DNA of 64,000 nt from an uncultured Synechococcus sp. (GCA_913049535.1 CAJWYF010000004.1:1-64000), one strand, 5' to 3'. Counted from the stretch's first letter, positions 36,701 to 45,778 are shown. Notes: generated by a model from the letters alone, not told the origin. Translations and numbers: made by a program.

Positions 36701-37389
36701 GTCTGATTGACAGTGGCCAGTGGGAGAGCGCTGATGATCTGGCCGAGGCCTTTTTGAACTGGAGTCAGTGGAACTACGACCAGGGGCCTGAGGGCATCAG
36801 CGATCGCTCCGGCATTGAGCAACGGCTCAAGCAGGTTCAACTTGTGCTCCACAACCAGGACAACCGGGAGCATGACCTGCTGGATTCAGACGATTACTAC
36901 CAGTTCCAAGGCGGGCTCAGCGCCGCTGTGCAGCGCCTCAGCGGCAGCAGGCCCGCCCTGTGGCATGGCGACCACTCAAGGCCGGAGCGACCGCGCCCCA
37001 GGCCCTTATCCCTTGAGCTTGATCGCGTGATTCGCAGCCGCATGCTGAATCCCCGCTGGATCGAGGGGATGCAACGGCATGGATATAAAGGCGGATTTGA
37101 GTTGGCTGCCAGCCTCGATTACCTCTTCGCCTATGACGCCTGCACCGACCTGGTGCCGGACTGGTCCTACAGCGCGATCTGCAGCACGTGGTTACAGAAC
37201 CCGAAGCTCGAGAGCTTCCTCAGGCAGCACAACCCATGGGCACTGCGTGACATGGCAGAACGACTGTTGGAGGCCCACCACCGGGGCTTGTGGACCTCCC
37301 CTGATGACGGTCAATTGGATCACCTCAGGGATCTGGTGATCAGCAGTGAGGGGCAGATCGAGCAGGGCTGGGGAGGTGAGGAGCGGTAA
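33757..37389 (+). CDS. cobN: Cobaltochelatase subunit CobN
   Basis: The large subunit of the cobalt chelatase that inserts cobalt into hydrogenobyrinic a,c-diamide or an early equivalent in corrinoid synthesis. At 1210 residues the length is normal. The family block LHLGKHGNLEWLPGKGIG lies mid-protein, with PSRGYDRDPSLSYHSPDLPPTHAY before it and PTGRNFYAVDLRSVPTEAAW further on. It resembles ChlH, but these motifs and context favour CobN. AGGA lies 7 bases before ATG 33757. I see no cobalamin riboswitch in the 56-base gap to ilvE. Confidence 0.93.
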   Translation: MHRLAALPGDPRDDDVLLVEQRSAPLLLLTSADSDLKLLSERLGAEADPPMRGLNLASLQHPAAVDHYLRSSLGGTALVLVRLLGGRGHWSYGLEQLRAWSSAAQGRTLVVMAGTSDGAMELASLSSIDPSIALALGRCLQEGGPENMDQVLNWCRSWMAGASPAAPEVQPLQDPQAHDWRQDAGPRVGVILYRALLSSADLDLADATLDALRRQGLCPRLLLVSGLRDRAIQQAVARLLQREQVQAVLCGTGFASVQADQAGDGAPLWRELAVPVLQLLSSTGPRQRWEQSSVGLSPLDLSMQVALPELDGRLGTRIGSFKELRRADPQLQCAIQSYEPDAEALDWCAELTARWIHLRSLDAAAKRVAVVLANYPTRNSRLANGVGLDTPASAVQLLHWLEAEGYDLGGCELPGTSQALISALTAGRTPDAESWHLSACSHLSLEAYRHWWDELEPSARERLEERWGTPEQDPSLEAAGFPIAGVRYGSVVIMLQPSRGYDRDPSLSYHSPDLPPTHAYLAHYLWLRTSFRADVLLHLGKHGNLEWLPGKGIGQSSGCYPQLALGPLPHLYPFIVNDPGEGSQAKRRSQALILDHLTPPLGRAGLYGPLAELEGLLDEYWEAQQLGSERTPLLEQRLKVELKALELPCGGETLLEQLDGVDGYLCELKEAQIRTGLHIYGQAPQPGAFQELLLALARAPGGQRLGLTRALAEDLRLSFDPWVAQESEALTAEDLAMLQTLAPENTTLRLVGDGITALEKLAASLLADPEQRPPGPSSKSEMERIRAQLEPRLVACAAAERHNLMAALRGERVEAGPSGAPTRGRPDVLPTGRNFYAVDLRSVPTEAAWDLGRRAAEALLDQHLQAEGEHLQHLALSIWGTSTMRSGGDDVAQVLALMGVRPRWDGPSRRMAGLELIPVGALGRPRVRVTVRISGFFRDAFPQLITWLNQAAELVGGHTPAEQRWCSVYGSAPGAYGAGLQGLIDSGQWESADDLAEAFLNWSQWNYDQGPEGISDRSGIEQRLKQVQLVLHNQDNREHDLLDSDDYYQFQGGLSAAVQRLSGSRPALWHGDHSRPERPRPRPLSLELDRVIRSRMLNPRWIEGMQRHGYKGGFELAASLDYLFAYDACTDLVPDWSYSAICSTWLQNPKLESFLRQHNPWALRDMAERLLEAHHRGLWTSPDDGQLDHLRDLVISSEGQIEQGWGGEER

Positions 37390-37392
37390 ACC

Positions 37393-37905
37393 TCAGCGCA
37401 GGTCACGCAGCATGTCCTTGAAAGGATCAATCGATCCGGGCTTGGCCGATGGAGCGCCACTGACAGGCTTGGGCTCAGGCGCTGCAGGGGCCGATGGTGC
37501 CTTGACATCACCCTTGGAAGCCGTCCCAGGCACGTTGGTACCCGTCACTGCAGTGCCCTTGATGCGGTTCTGCAGTTCCTCCTGCGTCATGGTCTGAGCA
37601 AAGGTCTTCTTCACCGGCTTGGGAACACCCGGGTCGATGCGCATGGCGGCTGGATCGGGAGCCTGTGATTCCGGCAGGCCATCGGAGACGCGCTGCAGAC
37701 GATTTTCCATCGAGGCCACTTCCTCGATGCGCTCCTTGGTGCCGGGGTTGTCAGCCGTTCCGGGGAACGTGCGCCGGATGCTGTTGGAGCGGCGCATGAA
37801 GTCCACGTCCCCCAGGCTGCTGGCTTTATCAGGTTCGAGGAAAAAGCTCTTTTCCGTGTTGTCTTCTTCGCCGGGCTTACGGCGGAATCGATCAAAGAGA
37901 CCCAT
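37393..37905 (-). CDS. Conserved hypothetical protein of cyanobacteria
   Basis: A 170-residue protein I recognise only as a conserved cyanobacterial hypothetical. The N-terminus MGLFDRFRRKPGEED is a basic amphipathic start, possibly a membrane-touching helix, followed by VDFMRRSNSIRRTFPG and VPKPVKKTFAQTMTQEELQNRIKG. The C-terminal third is Ala/Pro/Ser-rich and probably disordered, ending IDPFKDMLRDL. No catalytic motif or membrane segment. It converges on cobN with three bases between. Confidence 0.7.
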   Translation of the reverse strand: MGLFDRFRRKPGEEDNTEKSFFLEPDKASSLGDVDFMRRSNSIRRTFPGTADNPGTKERIEEVASMENRLQRVSDGLPESQAPDPAAMRIDPGVPKPVKKTFAQTMTQEELQNRIKGTAVTGTNVPGTASKGDVKAPSAPAAPEPKPVSGAPSAKPGSIDPFKDMLRDLR

Positions 37906-37930
37906 GGCAGCCGATAGGAGTGCAGAGAAC

Positions 37931-38596
37931 CTAGCGGCCCTTCAGGCTGAACCCGTGGGAATCAGTCCCACATGTCTGCAAAAGGTTGAGTTCATCGGCC
38001 AGGGCTGCCACTCGCTCACAGATCAAGGGGCTCGGCCGCCAGCTCGGCAGCATTTCGTAGTCGTACCAGCATTCGGCCCCATCGAAGCCCAGGGCCGCGG
38101 CAGATCGCATCAACGGAATGAAGCTGATGCGATAGCGAGCGGGGTGGGCCAGGACCGCCAAACCGTTGGCGGCATGAATGGCCTTGACCACCTCTGCGGC
38201 TTCGAGGTGGTCACCGATGACTGTGTCGCCCTGCAGGTACGGCTGGATCGCAGTGTCATCAGGCTCGTAGCCCAGGGCCAGCACATGAACCAGGCAGGTC
38301 TCGAGCACGCAACTGATCTCAGTGCCTGTCCATAGCGTTGGCACCGTCATCCCCTGCTGCTGCAACTGCTGCAGGCGGGCAGCAACACCGCCATGGGCGC
38401 CGATGCTGTGGTGGTCGGTGACAGCGAAATGCTGCAGCCCCAGCTCAACGGCTTGATCAGCAATGGCCTCAGCCGAGAGGCTCCCATCACTCCAGAGGCT
38501 GTGGCAGTGAAAATTCAGCTGATGCGGACAGCTGCCTGAATCCACCTGGGCCAGAACATCAACCAGGGGATGGGGGTCGCTGGGCTTATGCCGCAT
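37931..38596 (-). CDS. PHP-domain phosphoesterase
   Basis: A 221-residue protein of the polymerase-and-histidinol-phosphatase superfamily, which binds two or three metals at a histidine-rich site. Seen: NFHCHSLWSDGSLS (HxH), VTDHHSIGAHGG, the LAHPARY strand and the CGTDSHGF end, all metal-ligand segments. The likely activity is a phosphatase, or 5'-3' exonuclease as in RNase AM-like members. It starts at ATG 38596 and overlaps hemJ upstream by 11 bases. It is probably the third gene of a photolyase-hemJ-PHP run. Cytosolic. Confidence 0.87.
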   Translation of the reverse strand: MRHKPSDPHPLVDVLAQVDSGSCPHQLNFHCHSLWSDGSLSAEAIADQAVELGLQHFAVTDHHSIGAHGGVAARLQQLQQQGMTVPTLWTGTEISCVLETCLVHVLALGYEPDDTAIQPYLQGDTVIGDHLEAAEVVKAIHAANGLAVLAHPARYRISFIPLMRSAAALGFDGAECWYDYEMLPSWRPSPLICERVAALADELNLLQTCGTDSHGFSLKGR

Positions 38597-39170
38597 GGCT
38601 TGCCTCCCGCTCAGCACGCAGACGGCGCCAACGGGCATAGAACTGTATGGACCCTGCCATGAAAACAACCAGGCCGGCGGTCAGCCAGGTGGCTGCACCG
38701 GTCGGGAATTGCTGTTTGAACACAACCAGCAGCACCACGATCACCAACAACAGGGTGGGTAGTTCGTTGAGCGCCCGCAGTTGACGGCCGCTCCAGCCGC
38801 ACTCCTGCCGGCTGAGCTGCCCCATCAGCCGGTAGCAAAGCCAGTGGTAAGCAAGCAGCCCCAAGACGAAAGCCAGCTTGGCGTGCATCCACCCCTGTTT
38901 GAGCCAGGCGGGATTGCCGAGCAGGAGACCCACGGCGCAGAAGACCGTGACCGCCATCCCCGGCGTGGTGATGATGTTGGCCAGGCGGCGCTCCATCAGA
39001 CCGTATTGCTGCTCAAAGGCGGCGCGGATCGGAGGCTCGTGCTCAGCGGCCTCGATGTGATAGATGAACAGCCGCACCAGGTAGAACAGCCCGGCAAACC
39101 AGACCACAACGCCAACGATGTGGAAGGTTTTGAACCAGAGATAGCTCTCTGGAGGCAGGCTCAAGAGCAT
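38586..39170 (-). CDS. hemJ: Protoporphyrinogen IX oxidase HemJ
   Basis: HemJ oxidises protoporphyrinogen IX to protoporphyrin IX, shared by heme and chlorophyll synthesis. The 194-residue integral membrane protein has about four helices. TM1 contains WFKTFHIVGVVVWFAGLFYL with the conserved His, and MHAKLAFVLGLLAYHW carries the conserved Lys. A charged C-terminus follows. I use ATG 39170. An in-frame ATG at 39194 is possible but overlaps the photolyase gene further. Head of the overlap with the PHP gene. Confidence 0.94.
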   Translation of the reverse strand: MLLSLPPESYLWFKTFHIVGVVVWFAGLFYLVRLFIYHIEAAEHEPPIRAAFEQQYGLMERRLANIITTPGMAVTVFCAVGLLLGNPAWLKQGWMHAKLAFVLGLLAYHWLCYRLMGQLSRQECGWSGRQLRALNELPTLLLVIVVLLVVFKQQFPTGAATWLTAGLVVFMAGSIQFYARWRRLRAEREASHAA

Positions 39171-40696
39171 GGTGGCTGACCGGGTTGAGCCCATTCAAAC
39201 CCTGCGGCCGTGGCGCGGATCGCAGCAAGCTCCTCCGTGCTGATGCGCTCCAGTTGGCGGATCATCAGCGCCATGCGCGGGTGCTTCCGGAATCGTTCCT
39301 GATGGCGCGCCATGAAGTCCCAGTAGAGGACAGTGAAGGGGCAGGCCTCAGGGCCCGTTCGCTCGGTTGGCTTGAAGCGGCACCCCTTGCAGTAGGTGCT
39401 CATTTTTTTGATGTAACGGCCACTGGCGGCATAGGGCTTGCTGCCCAGACGGCCTCCATCAGCCCACAGCCCCATGCCGACCACGTTGGTCTGCATCACC
39501 CAGTCATGGGCATCAACGAACTGAGCCTTGAACCAGGCCGTCAACGCTTGAGGCTCAATCCCAGCCAGGAGTCCCAGGTTGGTGAGCACCATCAGCCGCT
39601 GGATGTGGTGGGCATAGCCGCTGCCCGCCAACTCCTCCAGCACGGTGTCAACACAGGCCATGCCACTACCGCCGAGGTTTTCAAGAAAGGACGGCAAAGG
39701 GGCCGTGGCCTCGAGAACGTTGCTGTTGGGGTAGTCAGCTCCGAAATGGTGATAGAGGCCATGGGTGAACTCACGCCAACCCAGCAGCTGGCGGATCACC
39801 CCCTCCAGGCTGGCCAGTGGAACGTCCAGCTGCAGGCCCCGCTGCTCGAGCTCCTTGATCACCTCCAAGGGCCTCAGCAGACCCAGATTGATGTATGGGC
39901 TGATGAGTGAATGCCACATGGTGGGCTGGCCGCTGACCATGGCGTCCTGATAAGGGCCAAAGCCCGCAAGACGTGTGGTGATGAAGGTTTCAAGCACCTC
40001 CAACGCTTGCGATCGCTGCACAGCCCACCGAAAGGGGCGAGCGAGCCCAGGCAGGTTGTGAACGCGCTGCAGACGCTCCAGCTTCTCGAGCACCACAGCG
40101 CTCAGATCATCCGGTTCAAACCACAGCGGTGGTGGACCTTGAAGCCCTTTCGGTGGTGACTTGCGGTTCTCCTGATCAAAATTCCAGCGCCCGCCGAGGG
40201 GTTCAGCGCCATCCATCAAGACGTTGAAGCGGCGGCGTCCCTCGCGGTAGAAGAACTCCATGCGCAGCTGCTTCTTGCTGCCGGCCCAGTGATGAAACTC
40301 CTCAGGGCTCCAGAGAAAGTGATTGTTGGCCAACCAGCTGATCGGTGCGCGCCAACGGCACTGGATACCCAGCCGTTCAATGGCATCGCGGATGGGTCGA
40401 TCCGCAGGTTCCATCACCCGCAGCTCATCGATGCTGTGCTGCTCAAGCCAACCGGCTAGGGCGTCTCCATGGCCATCGGCCTCCAACAGGTCCACTGTCC
40501 AACCCTGCTGCCGGAGCTCTTGCGCGAAATGGCGCTGGGCGCTCCAGAACAGGATCTGTTTCTGGACATGGGGCCTCTGTCGCAGGAGCGCCTCGGCTTC
40601 CACCAACACAACACGGGCTTCTGCAGGAGTGCTGGAGGCCAGCGCAGCCTGCATCGGATCGAGCTGGTCGTTAAGCACCCAGATGCCGACGGCCAT
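39161..40696 (-). CDS. Iron-sulfur (6-4)-type photolyase / FeS-BCP family
   Basis: A 511-residue cryptochrome/photolyase of the prokaryotic FeS-BCP group, whose Agrobacterium member PhrB repairs (6-4) photoproducts. Four cysteines (348, 436, 439, 452) and a nearby His-His (363/364) match the spacing of PhrB's [4Fe-4S] ligands and active-site histidines. The C-terminal GRYIKKMSTYCKGCRFKPTE segment is diagnostic, and the N-terminal Rossmann half (VGIWVLNDQLDP) fits. I start at ATG 40696. A TTG at 40711 is an alternative. It overlaps hemJ by 10 bases. Light-dependent DNA repair is the expected role. Confidence 0.92.
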   Translation of the reverse strand: MAVGIWVLNDQLDPMQAALASSTPAEARVVLVEAEALLRQRPHVQKQILFWSAQRHFAQELRQQGWTVDLLEADGHGDALAGWLEQHSIDELRVMEPADRPIRDAIERLGIQCRWRAPISWLANNHFLWSPEEFHHWAGSKKQLRMEFFYREGRRRFNVLMDGAEPLGGRWNFDQENRKSPPKGLQGPPPLWFEPDDLSAVVLEKLERLQRVHNLPGLARPFRWAVQRSQALEVLETFITTRLAGFGPYQDAMVSGQPTMWHSLISPYINLGLLRPLEVIKELEQRGLQLDVPLASLEGVIRQLLGWREFTHGLYHHFGADYPNSNVLEATAPLPSFLENLGGSGMACVDTVLEELAGSGYAHHIQRLMVLTNLGLLAGIEPQALTAWFKAQFVDAHDWVMQTNVVGMGLWADGGRLGSKPYAASGRYIKKMSTYCKGCRFKPTERTGPEACPFTVLYWDFMARHQERFRKHPRMALMIRQLERISTEELAAIRATAAGFEWAQPGQPPCS

Positions 40697-40737
40697 CACT
40701 GCAGCGGACAAGATGTGGTCATCCTGTCGCGAGAACC

Positions 40738-42069
40738 ATGGACGTTGACCTGCTGGTGATCGGCGCCGGCTCCGGTGGATTGGCCGCCTCCAAGCGAGCA
40801 GCCAAACACGGCGCCAAGGTGGCCATCATCGAGGGCGACCGGGTGGGGGGCACCTGCGTCATCCGCGGTTGTGTGCCAAAAAAACTGCTTGTTTACGGCT
40901 CGGAATACCGCGAGTTGCTGGCCGAGGCGGCCAGTTTTGGTTGGTCTGTTCCCCATCCCAGCTGTGATCCGGCTGTGCTGTTCAACAACGTGCGCCAGGA
41001 GGTGATGCGTCTGAACGGAATTCATCGAACCTCCCTGGAGAACCACGGTGTCGAACTTGTTGAAGGCTGGGGCCGTTTCCTGGATGCCCACACCGTTCAG
41101 GTGGGAGAGCGACAGATCACGGCTAAGCAGATGGTGATTGCCGTGGGTGGTCGCCCGCAGCGTCTGGCCATTCCCGGTGGCGAACTGGGCTGGGTCAGTG
41201 ATGACCTGTTTGAACAGAAGCAGTTGCCAGGGGCCATCACGATCGTGGGCGCTGGCTACATCGCCTGTGAATTCGCCTGCATCCTCCAGGGACTCGGGGT
41301 CCAGGTCACCCAGGTGATACGCGGTGATCGGATCTTGAAAGGGTTCGATCGCGAGCTGGCTTTGGCGGTGCAGGAAGGCATGCAGGAGCTGGGCGTCAGC
41401 CTGCGTTTTGGCCTGCAGCCAACGGCCATCAGCACCACGGCAACCGGAATGGATCTGGTGTGTGGTGACACGTGCATCCATGGGGATGTGGTGCTTCAGG
41501 CCACAGGCCGCTTGGCCTGGCTGGAGGGCCTTGGCCTCGAGCAGGCCGGGATCCAGCACGAGCCCCATCGCATTCCTGTCGATGCGATGCACCGCACCAA
41601 CGTGCCCCACATCTATGCCGTGGGTGATGTCACCGATCGGGTGAATCTCACCCCGGTGGCCATCGATGAGGGCCGGGCTCTGGCCGATGCCCTCTTTGCC
41701 GGTCTCCAGCGTGAGGTCAACCACGACCTGGTGGCCACCGCTGTGTTCACCCAGCCTGAGCTGGCCAGTGTGGGCCTGGGAGAGGAGGAGGCTGTGCAGC
41801 GCTATGGCGCGGACAGGGTGCGGGTGCACCGGGCCCGCTTCCGCAATTTGCGCCAATCACTGCCCAAGAGTGGTCCCCGTTGCCTGCTGAAGCTCGTGGT
41901 GGATCAAGCCAACGATCGGGTTTTGGGCTGTCACATGGTGGGCAGCCATGCCGGCGAGATCATCCAGATGGGCGCGATCGCGGTTGGCATGGGTGCCACC
42001 AAGGCCGATTTTGATCGCACCATGGCCCTACATCCCAGTATTTCCGAGGAGTTTGTGACGATGGGGTGA
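40738..42069 (+). CDS. gor: Glutathione-disulfide reductase
   Basis: A flavoprotein disulfide reductase that regenerates glutathione with NADPH. The 443-residue product has IGAGSGGLAASK (FAD site, about 8-19), the redox disulfide Cys40/Cys45 in GGTCVIRGCVPKK, IVGAGYIACEFA for NADPH, YAVGDVT and the C-terminal ALHPSISEEFV with the catalytic His/Glu pair. The RGCVPKK form is typical of glutathione reductase rather than mercuric or lipoamide reductase. It is divergent from the FeS photolyase. A small hairpin follows it at 42076. Confidence 0.96.
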   Translation: MDVDLLVIGAGSGGLAASKRAAKHGAKVAIIEGDRVGGTCVIRGCVPKKLLVYGSEYRELLAEAASFGWSVPHPSCDPAVLFNNVRQEVMRLNGIHRTSLENHGVELVEGWGRFLDAHTVQVGERQITAKQMVIAVGGRPQRLAIPGGELGWVSDDLFEQKQLPGAITIVGAGYIACEFACILQGLGVQVTQVIRGDRILKGFDRELALAVQEGMQELGVSLRFGLQPTAISTTATGMDLVCGDTCIHGDVVLQATGRLAWLEGLGLEQAGIQHEPHRIPVDAMHRTNVPHIYAVGDVTDRVNLTPVAIDEGRALADALFAGLQREVNHDLVATAVFTQPELASVGLGEEEAVQRYGADRVRVHRARFRNLRQSLPKSGPRCLLKLVVDQANDRVLGCHMVGSHAGEIIQMGAIAVGMGATKADFDRTMALHPSISEEFVTMG

Positions 42070-42075
42070 AGTGCT

Positions 42076-42091
42076 CTGCCCATCGGGGCAG
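42076..42091 (+). terminator. Hairpin after gor, weak terminator candidate
   Basis: CTGCCC-ATCG-GGGCAG forms a 6-bp GC stem seven bases after the gor stop. No T-run follows, so intrinsic termination is uncertain. It could instead protect the 3' end. Confidence 0.35.
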
Positions 42092-42132
42092 GCGAGGGAG
42101 CAGGCTGGCTGCAGTGAAACGGTTCAATAAGC

Positions 42133-42348
42133 ATGAGCGAACCGAAGATCACCATCGGCGAACTGGAAGCCAAGTACCCGCTGTACTGCCAAGTGCTCGG
42201 ACGACTGGTGGAGGAGGGCCGCAGTGTGGAAGCGATTCAGCGCACCCTCTGCTGGGACCGTCTTGCCCTGCTGCATCACTGCCTGCCCAACCGTTACAAA
42301 GACCCCGACCACCTGCTGGCACTGCTGCGGCGGCCACAGGCCGCTTAG
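42133..42348 (+). CDS. Small conserved hypothetical protein
   Basis: A 71-residue protein beginning [22 protein letters not shown]. The pattern is helical, with two mid-protein cysteines (Cys19 and Cys40) and a [18 protein letters not shown] segment. I recognise this as a small cyanobacterial family of unknown function. The ATG at 42133 is well placed. Its stop overlaps the uvrC stop by four bases on the opposite strand. No known catalytic motif. Confidence 0.7.
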   Translation: MSEPKITIGELEAKYPLYCQVLGRLVEEGRSVEAIQRTLCWDRLALLHHCLPNRYKDPDHLLALLRRPQAA

Positions 42349-44285
42349 TCCTGCTCTGAGTCAGCTTCCACCGGATGGAAGAACCGGTGGATCTGTTCGG
42401 CCAGCGCTGGACCGACACCGGGGCAGGCACCGATGTCACGGGCACTGGCCAGCTGGATGGCATCGATGGAATGGAAGTGGGCCAGCAGGTCTTTGACCCG
42501 TTTGGGCCCAAGGCCTGGAATGTCGCTCAAGCGTGAACGCTTCATCCTCTCGCCGCGTTGCTGGCGGTGGAAGCTGACGGCGAAACGGTGGGCTTCATCG
42601 CGCAGCCGCCGCAGCAGCATCACGCCCAGCTGATCAGCGTCGCTCTCCACGGGCTCTGATGCCCCTGGAAGAAATACCTCCTCCCTTTGCTTTGCCAGCG
42701 AACACACCACCAGCTCATCGGCCAGGTTGAGTTCCCGCAGGGCCTCCATCACCGCAGACAACTGGCCCTTGCCGCCATCAATCATCACCACATCAGGCCA
42801 ATCGGTGAGCCCATCGGTCTGCAGCGCTGCACCAGGACGCTTTCGGATTTCCGCAATGCTGGCCCCTTCTGCCTTGACCTGGCTCCAGCGGCGGAAACGG
42901 CGGCGCATGATCTCTGCCATCGCCATGAAGTCATCGCTGTGACCGGCGGTGATGCTGCTGCTGCGGATTTTGTATTTGCGGTAGTGCTGCTTGGCAGGGA
43001 GGCCATCGACGAAGACCACCTGAGATGCCACGGCATCGCTGCCCTGGATGTGGCTGATGTCGTAGCCCTCAATGCGCCGGGGGGGGTGATCGAGATCGAG
43101 CAGCTGGGCCAGATCCTCCATGGAGAGGTGCTGTTGTTCGGCTCCGCGCTGGGCGCGTTCCAGTTCATAGGTGGCATTACGCACCACCATCTCGATCAGA
43201 TCAGCCTTCTGTTGCCGTTGCGGCGTCAACAGCGTGACCTTGCGCCCGCGTCGCTCACGCAACCATGCCTCCAGCAGTTCCTGTTCAGGCAGCGCATGTT
43301 GCAGCAGCACCTCCGGTGGAATCTCCACCGGATCCACCTGGCTGTAGTGCTCTTCCAGCACGTGCTGAAGAATGGACCCCGGTGCTGCCGCTTCCGCATC
43401 AGCGGTGTAGCCCAGGCGCCCCACCAACTTGCCGGCGCGGACCTGAAAGAGCTGGACTGCGGCAACGCGTTCATCAGCGGCCAGCGCGATGACATCGCGA
43501 CTGACCTGGGCATCCGGCAGGGTCACCTTCTGATCTGCCGTGAGCAATTCCAACCCCTGCAGCTGATCGCGCACCCTGGCGGCTGATTCGTAATCCAGCC
43601 GCTCGGCGTAGCGGTGCATTTGCTGCTGCAGCAGCTCCAGCAGCTCTTCGTTGCGGCCTTGGAACACCATGGCCACCTTGCGCAGGGTTTGCTGGTAGTC
43701 CTCCGAGCTGATCTTCTGCTGACACACCCCTGGACAGCGTCCGATGTCGAAATTCAGGCAGGTGCGGTCGCGATGGAGCGGCTGCGGCCGCTGTCGCAGC
43801 GGAAAGACACGCTTGACCATGAACAGGGTGCGGCGCAGAAGGCCCACATCCACATACGGTCCATAAAAACGATCCAGGGGGCTGCGGAAGCGGCGCCGCC
43901 GGGTGATGAAGATGCGCGGATAAGCCTCACTCCATGTGATGCACAGATATGGATACTTCTTGTCGTCCTTGAGCAGCACATTGAAGTGCGGCTGATGGTT
44001 CTTGATCAGGTTGGACTCGAGTGCCAGGGCCTCGGCTTCGCTGTCGGTGACGATGAACTCGATCTCCACCACCTGACGCACCATCAATCGGATGCGTGGA
44101 CTGATCGGCTGGCCATCCCTGAAATAGCTGCGAACGCGGCTGCGCAGCTTCTTGGATTTACCGATGTAGAGGATGCGGTCCTCCCCATCCCGCATCAGGT
44201 AACAGCCCGGTTCGGTCGGCAACGCCTTGAGCAGGGATTCCAAACGCTCAGGTTCTTGAACCAGCGGCTGCTTGACCGAACTCAC
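42345..44285 (-). CDS. uvrC: Excinuclease ABC subunit C
   Basis: UvrC makes the dual incisions of nucleotide excision repair. The product, 646 residues from GTG 44285, has an N-terminal GIY-YIG nuclease ([26 protein letters not shown]), a Cys-containing middle with [10 protein letters not shown], a UVR motif ([24 protein letters not shown]), a C-terminal RNase H-like endonuclease ([29 protein letters not shown]) and tandem HhH repeats ([25 protein letters not shown]). Alternative TTG/GTG starts exist up to 44309. It fits the photolyases nearby in a UV-repair theme. Confidence 0.97.
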   Translation of the reverse strand: MSSVKQPLVQEPERLESLLKALPTEPGCYLMRDGEDRILYIGKSKKLRSRVRSYFRDGQPISPRIRLMVRQVVEIEFIVTDSEAEALALESNLIKNHQPHFNVLLKDDKKYPYLCITWSEAYPRIFITRRRRFRSPLDRFYGPYVDVGLLRRTLFMVKRVFPLRQRPQPLHRDRTCLNFDIGRCPGVCQQKISSEDYQQTLRKVAMVFQGRNEELLELLQQQMHRYAERLDYESAARVRDQLQGLELLTADQKVTLPDAQVSRDVIALAADERVAAVQLFQVRAGKLVGRLGYTADAEAAAPGSILQHVLEEHYSQVDPVEIPPEVLLQHALPEQELLEAWLRERRGRKVTLLTPQRQQKADLIEMVVRNATYELERAQRGAEQQHLSMEDLAQLLDLDHPPRRIEGYDISHIQGSDAVASQVVFVDGLPAKQHYRKYKIRSSSITAGHSDDFMAMAEIMRRRFRRWSQVKAEGASIAEIRKRPGAALQTDGLTDWPDVVMIDGGKGQLSAVMEALRELNLADELVVCSLAKQREEVFLPGASEPVESDADQLGVMLLRRLRDEAHRFAVSFHRQQRGERMKRSRLSDIPGLGPKRVKDLLAHFHSIDAIQLASARDIGACPGVGPALAEQIHRFFHPVEADSEQD

Positions 44286-44347
44286 CCCGGAAATCGCGCC
44301 CACCAACAACCCGTTAAGCCACTCTAAGGAGATCGGTCTGATTGCCC

Positions 44348-44833
44348 ATGCGCGCCCTTTACCCGGGCAGTTTTGATCCCGTCACCCTCGGTCACCTCGA
44401 TCTGATCCAACGGGCCAGTGGCCTGTTCGATGAGGTCATCGTCGCGGTGCTGCGTAATCCGAACAAACAGCCCAGCTTCAGCCTCGAGCAACGGCTGGAG
44501 CAACTCACCTGCGCGACCCGTCATCTTCCCCAGGTGCGCGTGGCCAGCTTTGAAGGGCTCACCGTGCACTTCGCCCTGCAGGTTCAGGCCCGTGTGATCC
44601 TGCGGGGCCTGCGGGCCCTGAGCGATTTCGAGTTTGAACTGCAACTCGCCCACACCAATGCCAGCCTTTCAGCCGAGGTGGACACACTCTTCATGGCAAC
44701 GGCGGTTCATCACAGTTTTCTGAGCAGCAGCGTTGTGAAGGAGGTGGCGCGCTTTGGCGGCGATGTGCAACACATGGTTCCGGCTGCGGTGGCGGAAGAT
44801 CTCCACAGGTTGTTTAATCGGGCCGTTGGTTAA
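44348..44833 (+). CDS. coaD: Phosphopantetheine adenylyltransferase
   Basis: CoaD makes dephospho-CoA from 4'-phosphopantetheine and ATP. The product is 161 residues from ATG 44348, or 163 from an in-frame TTG at 44342. AAGGAG at 44326-44331 is 10 bases before the TTG but 16 before the ATG, so the TTG is a real competitor. The nucleotidyltransferase motifs are [17 protein letters not shown] (about 6-22), [12 protein letters not shown] and the SSSVVKEVA block. It is divergent from uvrC and 15 bases upstream of the coiled-coil gene, so probably co-transcribed. Confidence 0.96.
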   Translation: MRALYPGSFDPVTLGHLDLIQRASGLFDEVIVAVLRNPNKQPSFSLEQRLEQLTCATRHLPQVRVASFEGLTVHFALQVQARVILRGLRALSDFEFELQLAHTNASLSAEVDTLFMATAVHHSFLSSSVVKEVARFGGDVQHMVPAAVAEDLHRLFNRAVG

Positions 44834-44848
44834 TGACGGCCGTTGGCG

Positions 44849-45778
44849 ATGACTCAGGCGCGTTTTGAAGTTCTGGAACAACTGGATCAGCTCGAGGAGA
44901 TCGTGCTTGAAGGCACGCGCGTGCCCTTCTCCGGTGGTCGCCTGGTCAATGAACAGGATGCCGTCGAACTGCTTGACGCTGTTCGTCAGGCTCTGCCCAA
45001 GGAAGTGGAGCGAGCGGTTGAGCTGCTGCGGCAGCGCGAGGCCTTTCTTGATCAGGCCCGCAAGCAGGCCGAAGAGATCGTCAATCACGCCCGCCGCGAG
45101 CGTGAATCACTGATTAACAGCTCCAGCATCCGCCAGGAAGCCGAGCGCCAGGGCAGCGAGCTCCGCGAGCAGGCACGTCAGCAAGGTGAGCAGCTCCTGC
45201 TGCAGGCCCGCCGCCAGGCTGCCAGCGCCGAGCAGGAGCATCAGACCACCATGGCTCAGATGGAGCAGCAGCTGGCGCAGCGTCGCCAGAAGATGGAGCA
45301 GGAAGCAGCCACCCGCTTCCAGCAGCTGGACCAGGAGCATCAACAGATCAAGCGTTCCCAGGCCGAAGCGCACGAGCGCAACCGGCAGCAATGCCTCAAG
45401 GAGCTCGATCAGATCCGACAGGAGGCTGCCCGCCTTCAGGCTGAAACCCAGAACGAAGCGGAACGGGTTCGCCAGGAGGCTTTGGCCTTCCGCCAGAGCA
45501 CCCAGCAGCAGGCTGAATCATTGATGCAGCGCAGCCGTCAGGAAGCGGCCACCGTGCAGCAGGGGGCCAACCGCTATGCCGAACAGGTGCTTGGTGAGCT
45601 CGACAGCCGTCTGCAGGAACTAGCCAAAGTCGTCATCGGCGGTCGTCGTGAATTGATTCGCCTGCAGAGCACTGATGTCGAGGCCAGCGAGCCGTCTACT
45701 GAAAGCAAGGCGGTCTCCATCAACCGCAATCGCCGCTCGGGCGGTCGGATCAAAGAGGCTGCGGGCGGCAAGCGCTGA
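44849..45778 (+). CDS. DivIVA-like coiled-coil protein (Cdv3-like)
   Basis: A 309-residue protein dominated by a long coiled coil from about residue 70 to 260, very rich in Gln/Glu/Arg/Ala. The N-terminal 60 residues contain LDQLEEIVLEGTRVPFSGGRLVNEQDAVELLDAVR, which resembles the start of cyanobacterial DivIVA/Cdv3 cell-division proteins. The C-terminus is basic. Division-site function is inferred only from this likeness. I start at ATG 44849. TTG 44843 is in frame. It lies 15 bases after coaD and overlaps the convergent dacB by 29 bases. Confidence 0.7.
   Translation: MTQARFEVLEQLDQLEEIVLEGTRVPFSGGRLVNEQDAVELLDAVRQALPKEVERAVELLRQREAFLDQARKQAEEIVNHARRERESLINSSSIRQEAERQGSELREQARQQGEQLLLQARRQAASAEQEHQTTMAQMEQQLAQRRQKMEQEAATRFQQLDQEHQQIKRSQAEAHERNRQQCLKELDQIRQEAARLQAETQNEAERVRQEALAFRQSTQQQAESLMQRSRQEAATVQQGANRYAEQVLGELDSRLQELAKVVIGGRRELIRLQSTDVEASEPSTESKAVSINRNRRSGGRIKEAAGGKR

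Noticed and set aside
40696-41856. 386-codon frame antisense to gor
   Set aside because: Shadow of the glutathione reductase frame with no family similarity.
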